Assembly (NCBI GenBank): GCA_007571305.1
Contig: RKRR01000078.1
Span: 1 to 64,000, forward strand
DNA: 64,000 nt
From: Candidatus Poribacteria bacterium
GTDB lineage: Bacteria; Poribacteria; WGA-4E; WGA-3G
Direction of reading: 5' to 3'
Each line of letters opens with the position of its first letter. The stretch's first letter is position 1. Of this stretch, positions 24,331-32,975 are shown one piece after another. The translations under genes and the position numbers were made by a program. The notes under the pieces were generated by a model that saw nothing but the letters and a program-made list of their open reading frames with translations, was not told where the DNA came from and ran no database searches.

Positions 24331-25938
24331 ATGCACAACAGGTTACGAGAGGCTATTTCGGTCTTGAGTCTTACGTTTATTTTTACCAGTTATGCATCTG
24401 ATATTCGATTCGTGGATGTCACTGAACAGGCGGGCATCCATTTTGAGCACGCTGGTGGTATTGATTTACGTGTGGTACCTGCGCTCGTAGGTTCAGGCGC
24501 GGCGTGGTCCGACTACGATAACGATGGGAAGTTAGATCTTTATATTGTTAACAGTGCATTGGTGAGACCGGCAGCAGACGCGGTACTACCGAAAAATGCC
24601 CTCTATCGAAATAACGGCGATGGGACTTTCACCGATGTAACGGATACCGCTGGGGTTGGCGATACCGGTTGGGGAATGGGAGGTGCCTTCGCAGATTACG
24701 ACAACGATGGTGACGCTGATCTTTATGTCACGAACTATAAAGTGAATCTGTTCTATCGGAATAACGGCGATGGCACTTTCAAACGTTTCTCATCTGGTGC
24801 TGGCGGCATTGGTCACGAGGGTTTCGGAGCAGGCATCGCTTGGGGTGATTACGATCGCGATGGCTACCTCGATCTTTACGTTGGCAACTACATTGAATAT
24901 ACCAAAGTTCCGCAAGGAGATGAAGTCTTTTTTCCGTATGATTTCTTTGGACAGACAAATCTTCTCTATTTAAATAAAGGAGATGGCGGTTTCATCAACA
25001 TTACGGATGCCGCTAAGGTGAATGGTGGATTTCATCTGACGCTTGGAGTCGCGGCGGCGGATTACGATGCCGATGGGGATCTGGATCTGTATCTCGCCAA
25101 CGATACCGACCAGAATATTCTCTATCGCAATGATGGGGAGTTAACGTTCACGAATACGAACCGTCCAGATGCGAGGAGTCGCACGGGCGATATACGGAGT
25201 GGTATGGGTATTGCTTGGGGTGATTACGATGCCGACAACGATTTGGATCTCTTTGTTACAAATTGGTTAGATGAAAACAATGTCCTCTATAGAAACAATG
25301 GTGACGGCACTTTTACCGATGTTTCTGCACGGAGTGGCGTTTTTGAGTCAGGACTTGGTAAAACATGCTGGGGGACTGCCTTGTTCGACGCGGATAACGA
25401 TGGCGATCTGGATATCTTTTTCTCGGCAGGACACATCGATCCGGCTTCATGGGAGGCACATGGGCAAGCGGATGTTTTTCTCCAGAACAACGGTGATGGC
25501 ACCTTTACTGATATTTCTGACGCTGTAGGACTTCGGCAATCCAGTGCGTACGGGGTTGGTAGAGGTGTAGCGGTTGCGGATTACGATGCCGATGGGGATT
25601 TGGACATCTTTATTGTCAACAGTGGTGGAAAGCCGATGTTGCTCCGAAACGATGGTGGGAACCAACGCCAATGGCTTCAGATTCGCACGGTCGGCACAGT
25701 GAGTAATCGAGATGGTGTTGGCACGTTTGTGAGGGTGAGTGCTGGCGATCTTCATCAGATTCAGCAGGTGGCGGCAGGCGACAGTTACCTTTCTCAGAGC
25801 AGTATTGATGTGGAATTTGGACTTGCGCACCACAAGATAGTAGATCGCATTGTTATTCAGTGGCCGAGTGGAACTGTGCAAACATTGACCGATGTGCAGG
25901 CGAATCAGCGGCTTGTTGTGGTTGAGCCTTCGGAGTGA
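24331..25938 (+). CDS. FG-GAP/VCBS and ASPIC-UnbV repeat protein (CRTAC1-like)
   Basis: Secreted calcium-binding repeat protein of 535 residues. The signal peptide runs to about residue 23 (VLSLTFIFTSYASD). Repeats of the form DYDNDGDLDLYVxN occur about eight times (DYDNDGKLDLYIVN, DYDNDGDADLYVTN, DYDRDGYLDLYVGN, DYDADGDLDLYLAN and others), each alternating with YRNNGDGTFTDV. The C-terminus is the ASPIC/UnbV domain (GVGTFVRVSAGDLHQIQQV ... IVIQWPSGTVQTL). Such proteins form propellers and bind surfaces or polysaccharides. It does not carry the C-terminal tail found on several neighbours. A TATAAT box lies at 24288-24293, but the -35 is poor. Confidence 0.9.
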   Translation: MHNRLREAISVLSLTFIFTSYASDIRFVDVTEQAGIHFEHAGGIDLRVVPALVGSGAAWSDYDNDGKLDLYIVNSALVRPAADAVLPKNALYRNNGDGTFTDVTDTAGVGDTGWGMGGAFADYDNDGDADLYVTNYKVNLFYRNNGDGTFKRFSSGAGGIGHEGFGAGIAWGDYDRDGYLDLYVGNYIEYTKVPQGDEVFFPYDFFGQTNLLYLNKGDGGFINITDAAKVNGGFHLTLGVAAADYDADGDLDLYLANDTDQNILYRNDGELTFTNTNRPDARSRTGDIRSGMGIAWGDYDADNDLDLFVTNWLDENNVLYRNNGDGTFTDVSARSGVFESGLGKTCWGTALFDADNDGDLDIFFSAGHIDPASWEAHGQADVFLQNNGDGTFTDISDAVGLRQSSAYGVGRGVAVADYDADGDLDIFIVNSGGKPMLLRNDGGNQRQWLQIRTVGTVSNRDGVGTFVRVSAGDLHQIQQVAAGDSYLSQSSIDVEFGLAHHKIVDRIVIQWPSGTVQTLTDVQANQRLVVVEPSE

Positions 25939-26180
25939 TTAGGAAAATTTTGCAATTGCGACTCGGATGTGTTATTCTTAATCCAATATATTCGCGTTTT
26001 TTAAACGTAACTACTGTGAGTTGATTAAGCCTGAATCTCCACTCTAATAGGAACGCTGCCCCCTTCTACCCCCCTTTATCCCCCCGCAAGCAGGCGGAAA
26101 TCAAGGGAGTGGGAGGAAAACGTTAGAAGGAAAGTGTGTCGAATTTTAGTATCAAACTCACGTTAACTAAGGAGGAAAAT

Positions 26181-26828
26181 ATGCGACGAAGTTTATTTTT
26201 TCTTGTTTTGATTGTCGTGTATGTCGCGGTAACGATCGTCCACGATGCAAGTTCAGCCGAAGAGATTCGGGTATGGGGCGGCAAAATGGAGGATTTTAAG
26301 GATTCCGACGGCCGTATCTGGCACGGTGGACAGAATGAAAAGAAAGCATGGGGTGGATGGGTTGAAAAACTGCCCCGCACTGCTGAAGTTGTACAACTCA
26401 CGAAGGATGCCGAAAAACTTGCGAAGAAAGAGGGATACGATAAGGAACTTTTCTATGCGGTTAGTTGGGCACAGTTTCCTGATGTTGTCAAGATGGAACT
26501 GAATACCGGTAAAGGTATGTTCAATGTTACCTATCTTGTGGGTGAGCACTGGTCTCCGAAAAATCGCGGTTTCGATATCATCATTGAAGACGAGATCGTT
26601 GAAGAGGAATATGTGACACCGGGTAATCTCGAGATAGATATTAAGCGGTATGAAGGCATTGAGGTGAAAGATAAAGTGATGAGTTTTGAATTTGCCGGCA
26701 ATCCAAAGACCGGTGCCGGAGATCTCAATGCTATGTTTAGCGGAATAGAAGTGATTCCTGCATTAGCCGTTGACCCGAAACAGAAACTCGCTACGACATG
26801 GGGAACCTTAAAGGGGGAACGGAATTAA
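26181..26828 (+). CDS. Secreted malectin-like protein A with C-terminal tail
   Basis: A 215-residue exported protein. Signal peptide to about residue 27 (LFFLVLIVVYVAVTIVHDASS). The body matches a malectin-like carbohydrate-binding fold by eye: IRVWGGKMEDFKDSDGRIWH at the start, VTYLVGEHWSPKNRGFDIII in the middle and GDLNAMFSGIEV near the end. The last 20 residues (AVDPKQKLATTW, then GTLKGERN) form the tail shared with other proteins here. The ATG follows AAGGAGG. The next gene is a paralogue of exactly the same length, 21 bp downstream, so the pair is a tandem duplication in one operon. Confidence 0.8.
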   Translation: MRRSLFFLVLIVVYVAVTIVHDASSAEEIRVWGGKMEDFKDSDGRIWHGGQNEKKAWGGWVEKLPRTAEVVQLTKDAEKLAKKEGYDKELFYAVSWAQFPDVVKMELNTGKGMFNVTYLVGEHWSPKNRGFDIIIEDEIVEEEYVTPGNLEIDIKRYEGIEVKDKVMSFEFAGNPKTGAGDLNAMFSGIEVIPALAVDPKQKLATTWGTLKGERN

Positions 26829-26849
26829 CGAATAGATAGAGGTATTTTG

Positions 26850-27497
26850 ATGAGATTATTATGTATTTTGATAGTTGTCGCTTTTCTGGGAGTTTTCGCA
26901 GTTCCTACGTTGCTACGGGCTGAAGAATTTCGAGTCTGGGGTGGTAAGACAGATGATTTCACGGATTCCAAAGGGCGCGTCTGGCACGGTGCCCAGCAAG
27001 AGAATCAGTCCTGGGGTGGATGGATTGAAAAACTGCCCCGCACTGCTGAAGTCCAAACCTTGACAGCAGATGCGCAAGCCCAGGCGGAAGCCGCTGGCTA
27101 CGATGTGGAACTTTTCTATTCTGTCAGTTGGGCACAGTTTCCCGACACCGTTAAGTACCAGTTCAAAACCGGCGATGGTGTTTTCGATGTTACCTATCTT
27201 GTGGGTGAGCACTGGTCACCAAATAATCGTGGTTTCGACATTTTCATTGAAGAGGACAACGTCGAGCCTCTCTACGTGACACCGGGCAAAGATGAAATTG
27301 ACATCAAAACGTACTCGAGTATTGAAGTCAGTGATGGCACGCTTGATCTCCACTTTGCAGGAAACGCGGAGACGGGTGCAGGCGATCTGAACGCAATGTT
27401 CAGTGCTCTGGAGGTCGTCCCTGCTGTGGGTACTTCTGTAGATCCGAAGTCGAAACTCACGACAACGTGGGGTGCACTGAAAGGCAATCGTCAGTAA
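26850..27497 (+). CDS. Secreted malectin-like protein B with C-terminal tail
   Basis: Tandem paralogue of the preceding gene, also 215 residues. Signal peptide to about residue 24 (LLCILIVVAFLGVFAVPTLLRA). Shared blocks include FRVWGGKTDDFTDSKGRVWH, GGWIEKLPRTAEV, FYSVSWAQFPDTVK, VTYLVGEHWSPNNRGFDIFI and GAGDLNAMFSALEV. The proteins differ mainly in charge and in the signal peptide. Tail SVDPKSKLTTTWGALKGNRQ. ATG 26850 is preceded by TAGAGG. A strong terminator follows at 27514, so the pair forms one transcription unit. Ligand unknown; glycan binding is inferred from the fold only. Confidence 0.8.
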   Translation: MRLLCILIVVAFLGVFAVPTLLRAEEFRVWGGKTDDFTDSKGRVWHGAQQENQSWGGWIEKLPRTAEVQTLTADAQAQAEAAGYDVELFYSVSWAQFPDTVKYQFKTGDGVFDVTYLVGEHWSPNNRGFDIFIEEDNVEPLYVTPGKDEIDIKTYSSIEVSDGTLDLHFAGNAETGAGDLNAMFSALEVVPAVGTSVDPKSKLTTTWGALKGNRQ

Positions 27498-27513
27498 GGA
27501 ACACATCGACATT

Positions 27514-27554
27514 AAAATGCCCACGGTATTTTCGTTACCGCGGGCATTTTTTTT
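27514..27554 (+). terminator. Rho-independent terminator after the malectin pair
   Basis: AAAATGCCCACGGTA and TACCGCGGGCATTTT arms (one mismatch), loop TTTTCGT, followed by an eight-base T-run. Confidence 0.85.
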
Positions 27555-27623
27555 GCATGAGCAAATGCAGATGCGTTAGGAAACCGCACCTACCGTTTTA
27601 GTCGTCAGCAGTCGAGAGGAATA

Positions 27624-28403
27624 TCATACCTTAGGGGTCGTCAAATCGCCGCTGAGTATTGTGGGACACCAGAATTTTTCAATGTATTCAATGATGAGTT
27701 GTGTGCCCTCTTCGTGGCTGACGTAAGGCGGTTTGAACGGGTTGTACATCGCATCGGTGAGGTCGCGTGCAAGCACAACGTTCAAACCCCAACGTACCAT
27801 CTGTTTAATGGCGAAGGAACGTCCAAGGACGCACATGTTGGTGTGGACACCCATAAAAATGATATTCTTCACGCCTTTGTGATCCAGCACATTGTAGACC
27901 TCTTGTCCGTTGTCACTGATAGCATCTATATCAGTGATTTCAATAGCAGGGTGTTGGCGATGCCATGCTTTGTAACCATCAGTTTCGCCGGTATCTGAGC
28001 CGCCATCGGAAGCATCAACGGGTAACGGTGGATCAGGCAGTTCGCGTTCGGAGGGTGGATCGGCATGCGGTAATTCTAAGACTCCGCGGCGCGCCGGATG
28101 AGCCTCGTAGAAGTCCATTGTGTCGGATGGAGCGTGGATAATTTGTATCCCCTGATCTCGCGCACGCCCAAGGACGATGTCCATTCGGGGTGCCATCACG
28201 TTCACACGTTCTGTTGCTCCCCATGACCAGTGTTCGTTCCACATATCAACGACAACAATGGCGGTTTCAGAGGTGTTCCAGTTGACCTCTTCTTCGATGA
28301 CACGCCAACCATTTCTGCCGACCGTCCGTGCTTCCTGTCGGCGGGTTGAGAGCGACAGGTTTGTCGTTGCTGAAAAGGTCTGACTCAATAGGTTAAACAG
28401 CAT
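27624..28403 (-). CDS. Isochorismatase-like cysteine hydrolase
   Basis: Cysteine hydrolase of the isochorismatase fold, 259 residues. The catalytic aspartate is in TAIVVVDMWNEHW, the catalytic cysteine in GVHTNMCVLGRSF, and a lysine/arginine-bearing helix lies between (VLGRARDQGIQIIHAPSDT). An acidic, proline-rich insert (about residues 115-150, LPHADPPSERELPDPPLP) is unusual for the family. Members hydrolyse amides or isochorismate; the substrate is not clear. Start ATG 28403 has AAGGAG nine bases upstream, and overlaps the last 11 bases of rimI, so the two are coupled. Confidence 0.85.
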   Translation of the reverse strand: MLFNLLSQTFSATTNLSLSTRRQEARTVGRNGWRVIEEEVNWNTSETAIVVVDMWNEHWSWGATERVNVMAPRMDIVLGRARDQGIQIIHAPSDTMDFYEAHPARRGVLELPHADPPSERELPDPPLPVDASDGGSDTGETDGYKAWHRQHPAIEITDIDAISDNGQEVYNVLDHKGVKNIIFMGVHTNMCVLGRSFAIKQMVRWGLNVVLARDLTDAMYNPFKPPYVSHEEGTQLIIEYIEKFWCPTILSGDLTTPKV

Positions 28404-28872
28404 GAATTTCTGCTCCTTTTCGGAAAACGTAAGCGTCTTTATAACGTCCGTAGTAGTTTTTTCGGATGCCACAGATGCGGAACCCGAACTGTCGGTAGAG
28501 AGACTGTGCCGGTAGATTGCTGACGGAGACTTCCAAAAACACCTCGCGCCCGTCGTGCGCCTGTATCATTTTTAGGGCTGAAGCGATCAGATATTTGCCG
28601 ATGCCTTGCCGCCGATAGGCAATCGGCACTGCAAGGTTCAGGATATGCGCCTCTTCATGGAGAATACTGAACACGATGTAACCGACGATGGTGTCCTCGC
28701 GCCGTGCCACGTAAAAATGTTCGTACGATCGAGGCCGTTTCAGAGACAATGCGTAATAGGTTTCGCTCCATGGGTCCTCAAAGCACTCGTTCTCAATTTT
28801 TAGTACTTCCTGCAGATCACACAAGCGCATCGGTTCAAACGTGAAGTCTGGAAGCGGGTTTTGGGTTATCAT
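28393..28872 (-). CDS. rimI: Ribosomal protein S18-alanine N-acetyltransferase-like GNAT
   Basis: GNAT acetyltransferase of 159 residues matching RimI. Key segments are MRLCDLQEVLKIENECFEDP, the acetyl-CoA loop YRRQGIGKYLIASAL, and the C-terminal EVSVSNLPAQSLYRQFGFRI with RKNYYGRYKDAYVF, the RimI hallmark. It acetylates the N-terminal alanine of S18 in enterobacteria. ATG 28872 is chosen; an in-frame TTG nine codons upstream is possible, and neither has a clear ribosome binding site. First gene of a two-gene unit with the isochorismatase-like gene. Confidence 0.88.
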   Translation of the reverse strand: MITQNPLPDFTFEPMRLCDLQEVLKIENECFEDPWSETYYALSLKRPRSYEHFYVARREDTIVGYIVFSILHEEAHILNLAVPIAYRRQGIGKYLIASALKMIQAHDGREVFLEVSVSNLPAQSLYRQFGFRICGIRKNYYGRYKDAYVFRKGAEIHAV

Positions 28873-29070
28873 CTGCGTCAAGGTGTATAGGAAAACCAAG
28901 TTAGAGCGGCTCTTGTAAAGATACCAAAGTATAGCACGATGCGGAACTTGATGTCAATTGAGATGGTTTTCAACTTTCAGTTGTCAGTCATCGGAGGTCA
29001 GCAAGTGTCACGAGTTGGAGCTCGTTCCTATAGGAAAACCGAATGGCTCTGATCGATATGTTTTTCGGTG

Positions 29071-29099
29071 TTGCCTTTTTTTAGGGAGTCTGTTATAAT
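29071..29099 (+). promoter_or_regulatory. Sigma-70-type promoter for the aminotransferase
   Basis: TTGCCT, 17-base spacer, TATAAT. The transcript would begin near 29106 and carry the hairpin at 29159-29197 in its leader. Confidence 0.65.
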
Positions 29100-29158
29100 G
29101 CATTTATGTGGAATCTGCGAAGAGGAAAATCAAACCTGCACTTATCAAAAAAGGAGGT

Positions 29159-29197
29159 GGGCTTCATCCCCAACCTAAAGGATGGGGTTCCCAGCCC
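29159..29197 (+). repeat. Solitary IS200/IS605-type terminal hairpin
   Basis: Two nested stems, GGGCT/AGCCC and CCCCA/TGGGG, enclose the loop ACCTAAAGGA. The hairpin beside the tnpB remnant at 63839-63879 has the same design (CCCAA/TTGGG around ACCTAAAAGA). No transposase is nearby, so this looks like a leftover end of such an element in the leader of the aminotransferase gene. Confidence 0.5.
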
Positions 29198-29208
29198 GAA
29201 AGATTCTG

Positions 29209-30354
29209 ATGAAAGATTTTGGTTTTACAGGCGGACGACCGGATCCGTATACGTTCCCGACGGAAGGGTTAATTGCCGCGAGTGAAAAGGCTCTCCGTAA
29301 ATTGGGCGGCGATTTGGTTAACTACCCGGGCGAATCAGGCTATCAAGGATTGCGGGAACTGGCAGCCATGCGGTTTGAAAGACGCGAGGGAGTTTCGCTG
29401 CCGATTGATAATATCTCAATTACCTCAGGTTCTATGCAGGCATTGGAATTAGTACTGGGGACGTTGATTAATCCGGGCGATACGGTACTGACAGAGGAAT
29501 ATACTTATAGCGGCACCTTGGGTATCATGCGGCATTTCAAGGCGAATATCGTGGGAGTGCCGATGGACTATATCGATGGCATGAATATGGATGCCCTGGA
29601 GTCGAAACTTGCGGATCTCAAACGCCAGAATATCCGCCCATCGTTCATCTATACGACATCGAACCATCAGAACCCGACAGGGGCAATTCTTTCGCTTGAG
29701 CGTCGTCATCGGATGTTAGCCTTAGCGGAAGAATACGATACACTCATCGTTGAAGATGATTGCTACGGCGATATTGACTTTACATCAACACCGACCCCGG
29801 CTTCGCTTTTCAAACTGGATACTTCAAATCGGGTGATCTTCATCGCGACTTTCTCCAAGATTTTAGGCGCAGGTGTCCGACAGGGTTACTTTGTGGCGAG
29901 AGAGCCATATTGGGGGCAAATTCACCAGAATCGTTGGGATGGTGGAACGAGCGCATTGGCGAGTGCGATTGTTGCTGAATTCTTCATGGAACACTTGGAA
30001 ACGCACCTTGTAAAAACGAATGCGGCTGTGGGTGCGAAATGTCGAGCAGTGGTGGAGACGCTTGAGGAGAACGTCAGCGATCTCTGCACATGGACACGTC
30101 CGCGTGGCGGACTCTTCCTCTGGATAGATTTACCCGAGACTACGGATCTCAATAAATTACAGGAACTCGCCTCGGCAAAAGGGGTTGGATATAGCAACGG
30201 AAGTGCTTTTCATTATGCCAGCGAGCCCGTAAAGGCGATCCGACTAGCGTATGCCTACTGCCACGTGGATGATATTCCCGAAGGGATTACTTATCTGTGT
30301 GAAGCGATTCGCGCAGCACAAGGGACCTCAGCAGATGTTGCGGCAGGGGATTAG
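29209..30354 (+). CDS. PLP-dependent aminotransferase (class I/II)
   Basis: Fold-type I aminotransferase of 381 residues, close to the 2-aminoadipate/MocR-domain type. NYPGESGYQGLRE, the cofactor loop SGSMQALE, TTSNHQNPTG (binds the PLP O3 side), EDDCYGDI and the Schiff-base lysine in ATFSKILGAG (K217) are all visible. The substrate cannot be assigned; this subgroup handles 2-aminoadipate, aromatic or branched amino acids. Start: ATG 29209 gives a normal N-terminus (KDFGFTGGRPDPYTFP). An earlier ATG at 29182 lies within the IS-like hairpin and is less likely. Monocistronic with its own promoter. Confidence 0.9.
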   Translation: MKDFGFTGGRPDPYTFPTEGLIAASEKALRKLGGDLVNYPGESGYQGLRELAAMRFERREGVSLPIDNISITSGSMQALELVLGTLINPGDTVLTEEYTYSGTLGIMRHFKANIVGVPMDYIDGMNMDALESKLADLKRQNIRPSFIYTTSNHQNPTGAILSLERRHRMLALAEEYDTLIVEDDCYGDIDFTSTPTPASLFKLDTSNRVIFIATFSKILGAGVRQGYFVAREPYWGQIHQNRWDGGTSALASAIVAEFFMEHLETHLVKTNAAVGAKCRAVVETLEENVSDLCTWTRPRGGLFLWIDLPETTDLNKLQELASAKGVGYSNGSAFHYASEPVKAIRLAYAYCHVDDIPEGITYLCEAIRAAQGTSADVAAGD

Positions 30355-30573
30355 GGCAATAGTTATAAATCTTCGGCGGTCAGAAGGCGAGGTTAGGAAC
30401 CTCGTCAGCGAGTAGAGACGAAGAATTTTTGCCATTCGTGTCATCCACGATTCAAATATAGACGTTACAGTTTAGGAATTCACGCATTTGAGCGGAGGAC
30501 TTGATTATCTTACTTTCTAACCCCCTAAATCCCCTTATCAGGGAGACGGGCGAACCAACAAGGAACCGAATTT

Positions 30574-31941
30574 TTGCGTAATATCATCCTCATCTCGTTA
30601 GATACGCTACGGGCATCAAGCATGAGTTGTTACGGACATCGCAACCTGACAACACCGCACCTCGATGCGCTCGCACAGAGGGCAACGCTTTTTGAGAAGT
30701 GTATCAGTCCGCATATTCCGACACATCCTGCCCATACCACGATGTTCACGGGCAAAGATGTCTTGTCGCACCAAATTATTACACAGGGCGGGACGCTTAA
30801 CTTGGCAATGGATATAAAGACGGCTCCTGAGTTGCTGAGTGAGGCGGGTTATTTTACCGTTGCTGCGGACAATTTGGGACGTTGGTTTCAGCGCGGGTTC
30901 CCTGAGAAGCAATATCGTGGCTACCAATGGGAAACGGGTTACCGCAATGCTCGGAAGGCAGAGGCTGTTAATGAAACGGCTATCGAACTTCTGGACCTCG
31001 CGCGTGCACAGGATAAACCTTGGTTCGCTTTTCTTCACTATTGGGATCCACATACGCCGTATTTGCCTCCGTTGCCGTTTGAACGGATGTTTTATAGCGG
31101 AGACGAATGTGATCCGAACAACCACAGTATGGATGCCGTTTATGCATGCGAACCTTTCACGGATTATTTTCGGCAGTGGATGTGCACACCAGACGTATCA
31201 GATCCGGATAACATTGCGAAGAAGCGGCTCTGGACAGACAGGCGGTATGTGAACGCGCAATACGATGCCTCGATCGCTTATATGGACGCATGCCTGGCGC
31301 AGTTGTTCCGATATTTGGACGATTGCGGACAATTGGAGGAGACGCTCCTGATCATTACTGCCGATCACGGCGAGGAACTTGATGAACACGAGCTCTGGTA
31401 TGACCACCATGGGCTTTATGAAACCAATTGCCACGTGCCACTAATCGTTCACTGCCCGGCACTCTTTCCTGAAGGACAGCGGCTTGACGGTCTCGTCCGT
31501 CTCACCGACATTGCCCCGACAATCCTTGATTATGCGGGTTTAACCGAGGTGGCGGCGCGTGAAAAGATAGAGGGTACAAGTCTACGCGCTTTGATGGAAA
31601 ACAACTCACACGACGGAACGACAGAGGCAGTCTATCTCACTGAGTGCGGATGGATGAAGAAACGTGGATGGCAAACCCAGAAGTGGAAACTGATCGTTGA
31701 AACCGGTGGCACGCCTGTCGTCTACGGGACCCCGGATTTGGAACTCTACGATCTTGAAGAGGATCCCGATGAGGTTTATAATCTGGCTGAAGAAGCAGAC
31801 GATATCGTTGCGCGTTTGAGAGCGGATATGGAGGCTTTTTTGCAACGCCGACTCGCCGAAACAGGCTTGCCAGATCCAACGACTGAACAGGATATTACCA
31901 TGCGCCGCATCGGTGATAAATCTAAAGCAGTACCGCTTTAA
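30574..31941 (+). CDS. Sulfatase-like hydrolase with threonine at the nucleophile position
   Basis: Alkaline phosphatase-superfamily enzyme of 455 residues with a sulfatase-type layout: N-terminal metal aspartate (LISLDTLR, D10), a nucleophile segment followed by FTG, HYWDPHTPY, ITADHGEELDEH (D264, H265) and YDHHGLYE. In true sulfatases the nucleophile segment is C/S-x-P-S-R followed about five residues later by TG. Here it is T50-H-P-A-H with TG at 59-60, so there is no cysteine or serine to convert into formylglycine. The enzyme may instead use threonine, as other superfamily members do, and hydrolyse phosphoesters. No signal peptide. TTG start with AAGGA nine bases upstream. First gene of a three-gene operon: the next begins 11 bp later. 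Confidence 0.85.
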   Translation: MRNIILISLDTLRASSMSCYGHRNLTTPHLDALAQRATLFEKCISPHIPTHPAHTTMFTGKDVLSHQIITQGGTLNLAMDIKTAPELLSEAGYFTVAADNLGRWFQRGFPEKQYRGYQWETGYRNARKAEAVNETAIELLDLARAQDKPWFAFLHYWDPHTPYLPPLPFERMFYSGDECDPNNHSMDAVYACEPFTDYFRQWMCTPDVSDPDNIAKKRLWTDRRYVNAQYDASIAYMDACLAQLFRYLDDCGQLEETLLIITADHGEELDEHELWYDHHGLYETNCHVPLIVHCPALFPEGQRLDGLVRLTDIAPTILDYAGLTEVAAREKIEGTSLRALMENNSHDGTTEAVYLTECGWMKKRGWQTQKWKLIVETGGTPVVYGTPDLELYDLEEDPDEVYNLAEEADDIVARLRADMEAFLQRRLAETGLPDPTTEQDITMRRIGDKSKAVPL

Positions 31942-31952
31942 AGAGGAATACT

Positions 31953-32975
31953 GTGAAATATAGATGTGTTGTTTCTATTTTCAATAGCGTGATGCGAACG
32001 CGAGTCGTGCTTGGACCACTTGTGCTGATGCTTATTTTTACCAGTTGTGCGGCATTAGAAGAAGCACAGCAAAGGCGCGAGAAACGGATACTCGAAGAAC
32101 GAAATACTACTTTGTCCATGCTCAAACGTTCGAATGCGGTGATTGAGATTAGACCGGACGCTCTATTCGGTGAGAGTGATCACTATACCCTCAAATTTGC
32201 TGACGATCTACGAGCCCGTGAAGAATTTGACGAAGTAGAGGAACGGAAGATATTCACCGAAAGTGCCCTCGGTTATATGGAAAGCCTTTACGATGCGATG
32301 AATCAACTTTTCGGTTTTCATCCGGAGCATAAGATTCATGTGACGCTGCATCACCTCTACAGAGGCACTAACCTCCAAGCAACTACGCGCACTGTCTATC
32401 GTTCAGGTATTCAGGGCGGACGATATGTGAAACTCATTAACGGTATTCAGATGGATTTTCCAATACGGATGTATGAAAAACGCGGGGTGCGCGTCCATGA
32501 GTTGACACATGCCTTTACGAATATCTATTTTCTACCGGTATGGTTCTCGGAAGGCATTGCTGTCCTGCTTCAGACAGAATACGCGAAAGATGGCTCACAT
32601 CCTAAGTTTGATAGCCTTGAAGAGGATATGCGAATCGATCTTGATGGCGTGAATCAATTGGAGAACTGGGGCGGACATACTGACAATGATCCGTTGACGC
32701 ATTGGCGTTATAGATATGCATATACGCTTGTTGCTGAGTTGTGGGAGCGATACGGCAAAGATTTTTATATCAGGGTTTTTAGGTTGATGGAAGCGGACGG
32801 TCTCCATCAAAAACTGGTGGGGACGATGAAGACAAGTTTTGTGGTTTATTATTTGAGCGAAGTAGCAGGCGAGGATCTGGTACCGTTTTTTAGGAAACTG
32901 CACTTCAAAGTGCGTAAATTGACAAAAGAGGACATTCTGAATCAGATTGAAGCGAATAGCGTGCGTCGGAGATGA
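31953..32975 (+). CDS. Lipoprotein zinc metalloprotease-like protein
   Basis: Predicted lipoprotein of 340 residues. The lipobox is LIFTSC with C32. A gluzincin-type site HELTH (H182, E183, H186) is followed by WFSEGIA (E200), the third zinc ligand at the expected 14-residue spacing, as in peptidase MA-like proteins. A charged coiled segment follows the lipobox (EEAQQRREKRILEERN). GTG start with AGAGGAA upstream, 11 bp after the sulfatase-like gene, and its stop overlaps the next start. It is likely an envelope protease or a hydrolase-associated factor. Substrate unknown. Confidence 0.82.
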   Translation: MKYRCVVSIFNSVMRTRVVLGPLVLMLIFTSCAALEEAQQRREKRILEERNTTLSMLKRSNAVIEIRPDALFGESDHYTLKFADDLRAREEFDEVEERKIFTESALGYMESLYDAMNQLFGFHPEHKIHVTLHHLYRGTNLQATTRTVYRSGIQGGRYVKLINGIQMDFPIRMYEKRGVRVHELTHAFTNIYFLPVWFSEGIAVLLQTEYAKDGSHPKFDSLEEDMRIDLDGVNQLENWGGHTDNDPLTHWRYRYAYTLVAELWERYGKDFYIRVFRLMEADGLHQKLVGTMKTSFVVYYLSEVAGEDLVPFFRKLHFKVRKLTKEDILNQIEANSVRRR

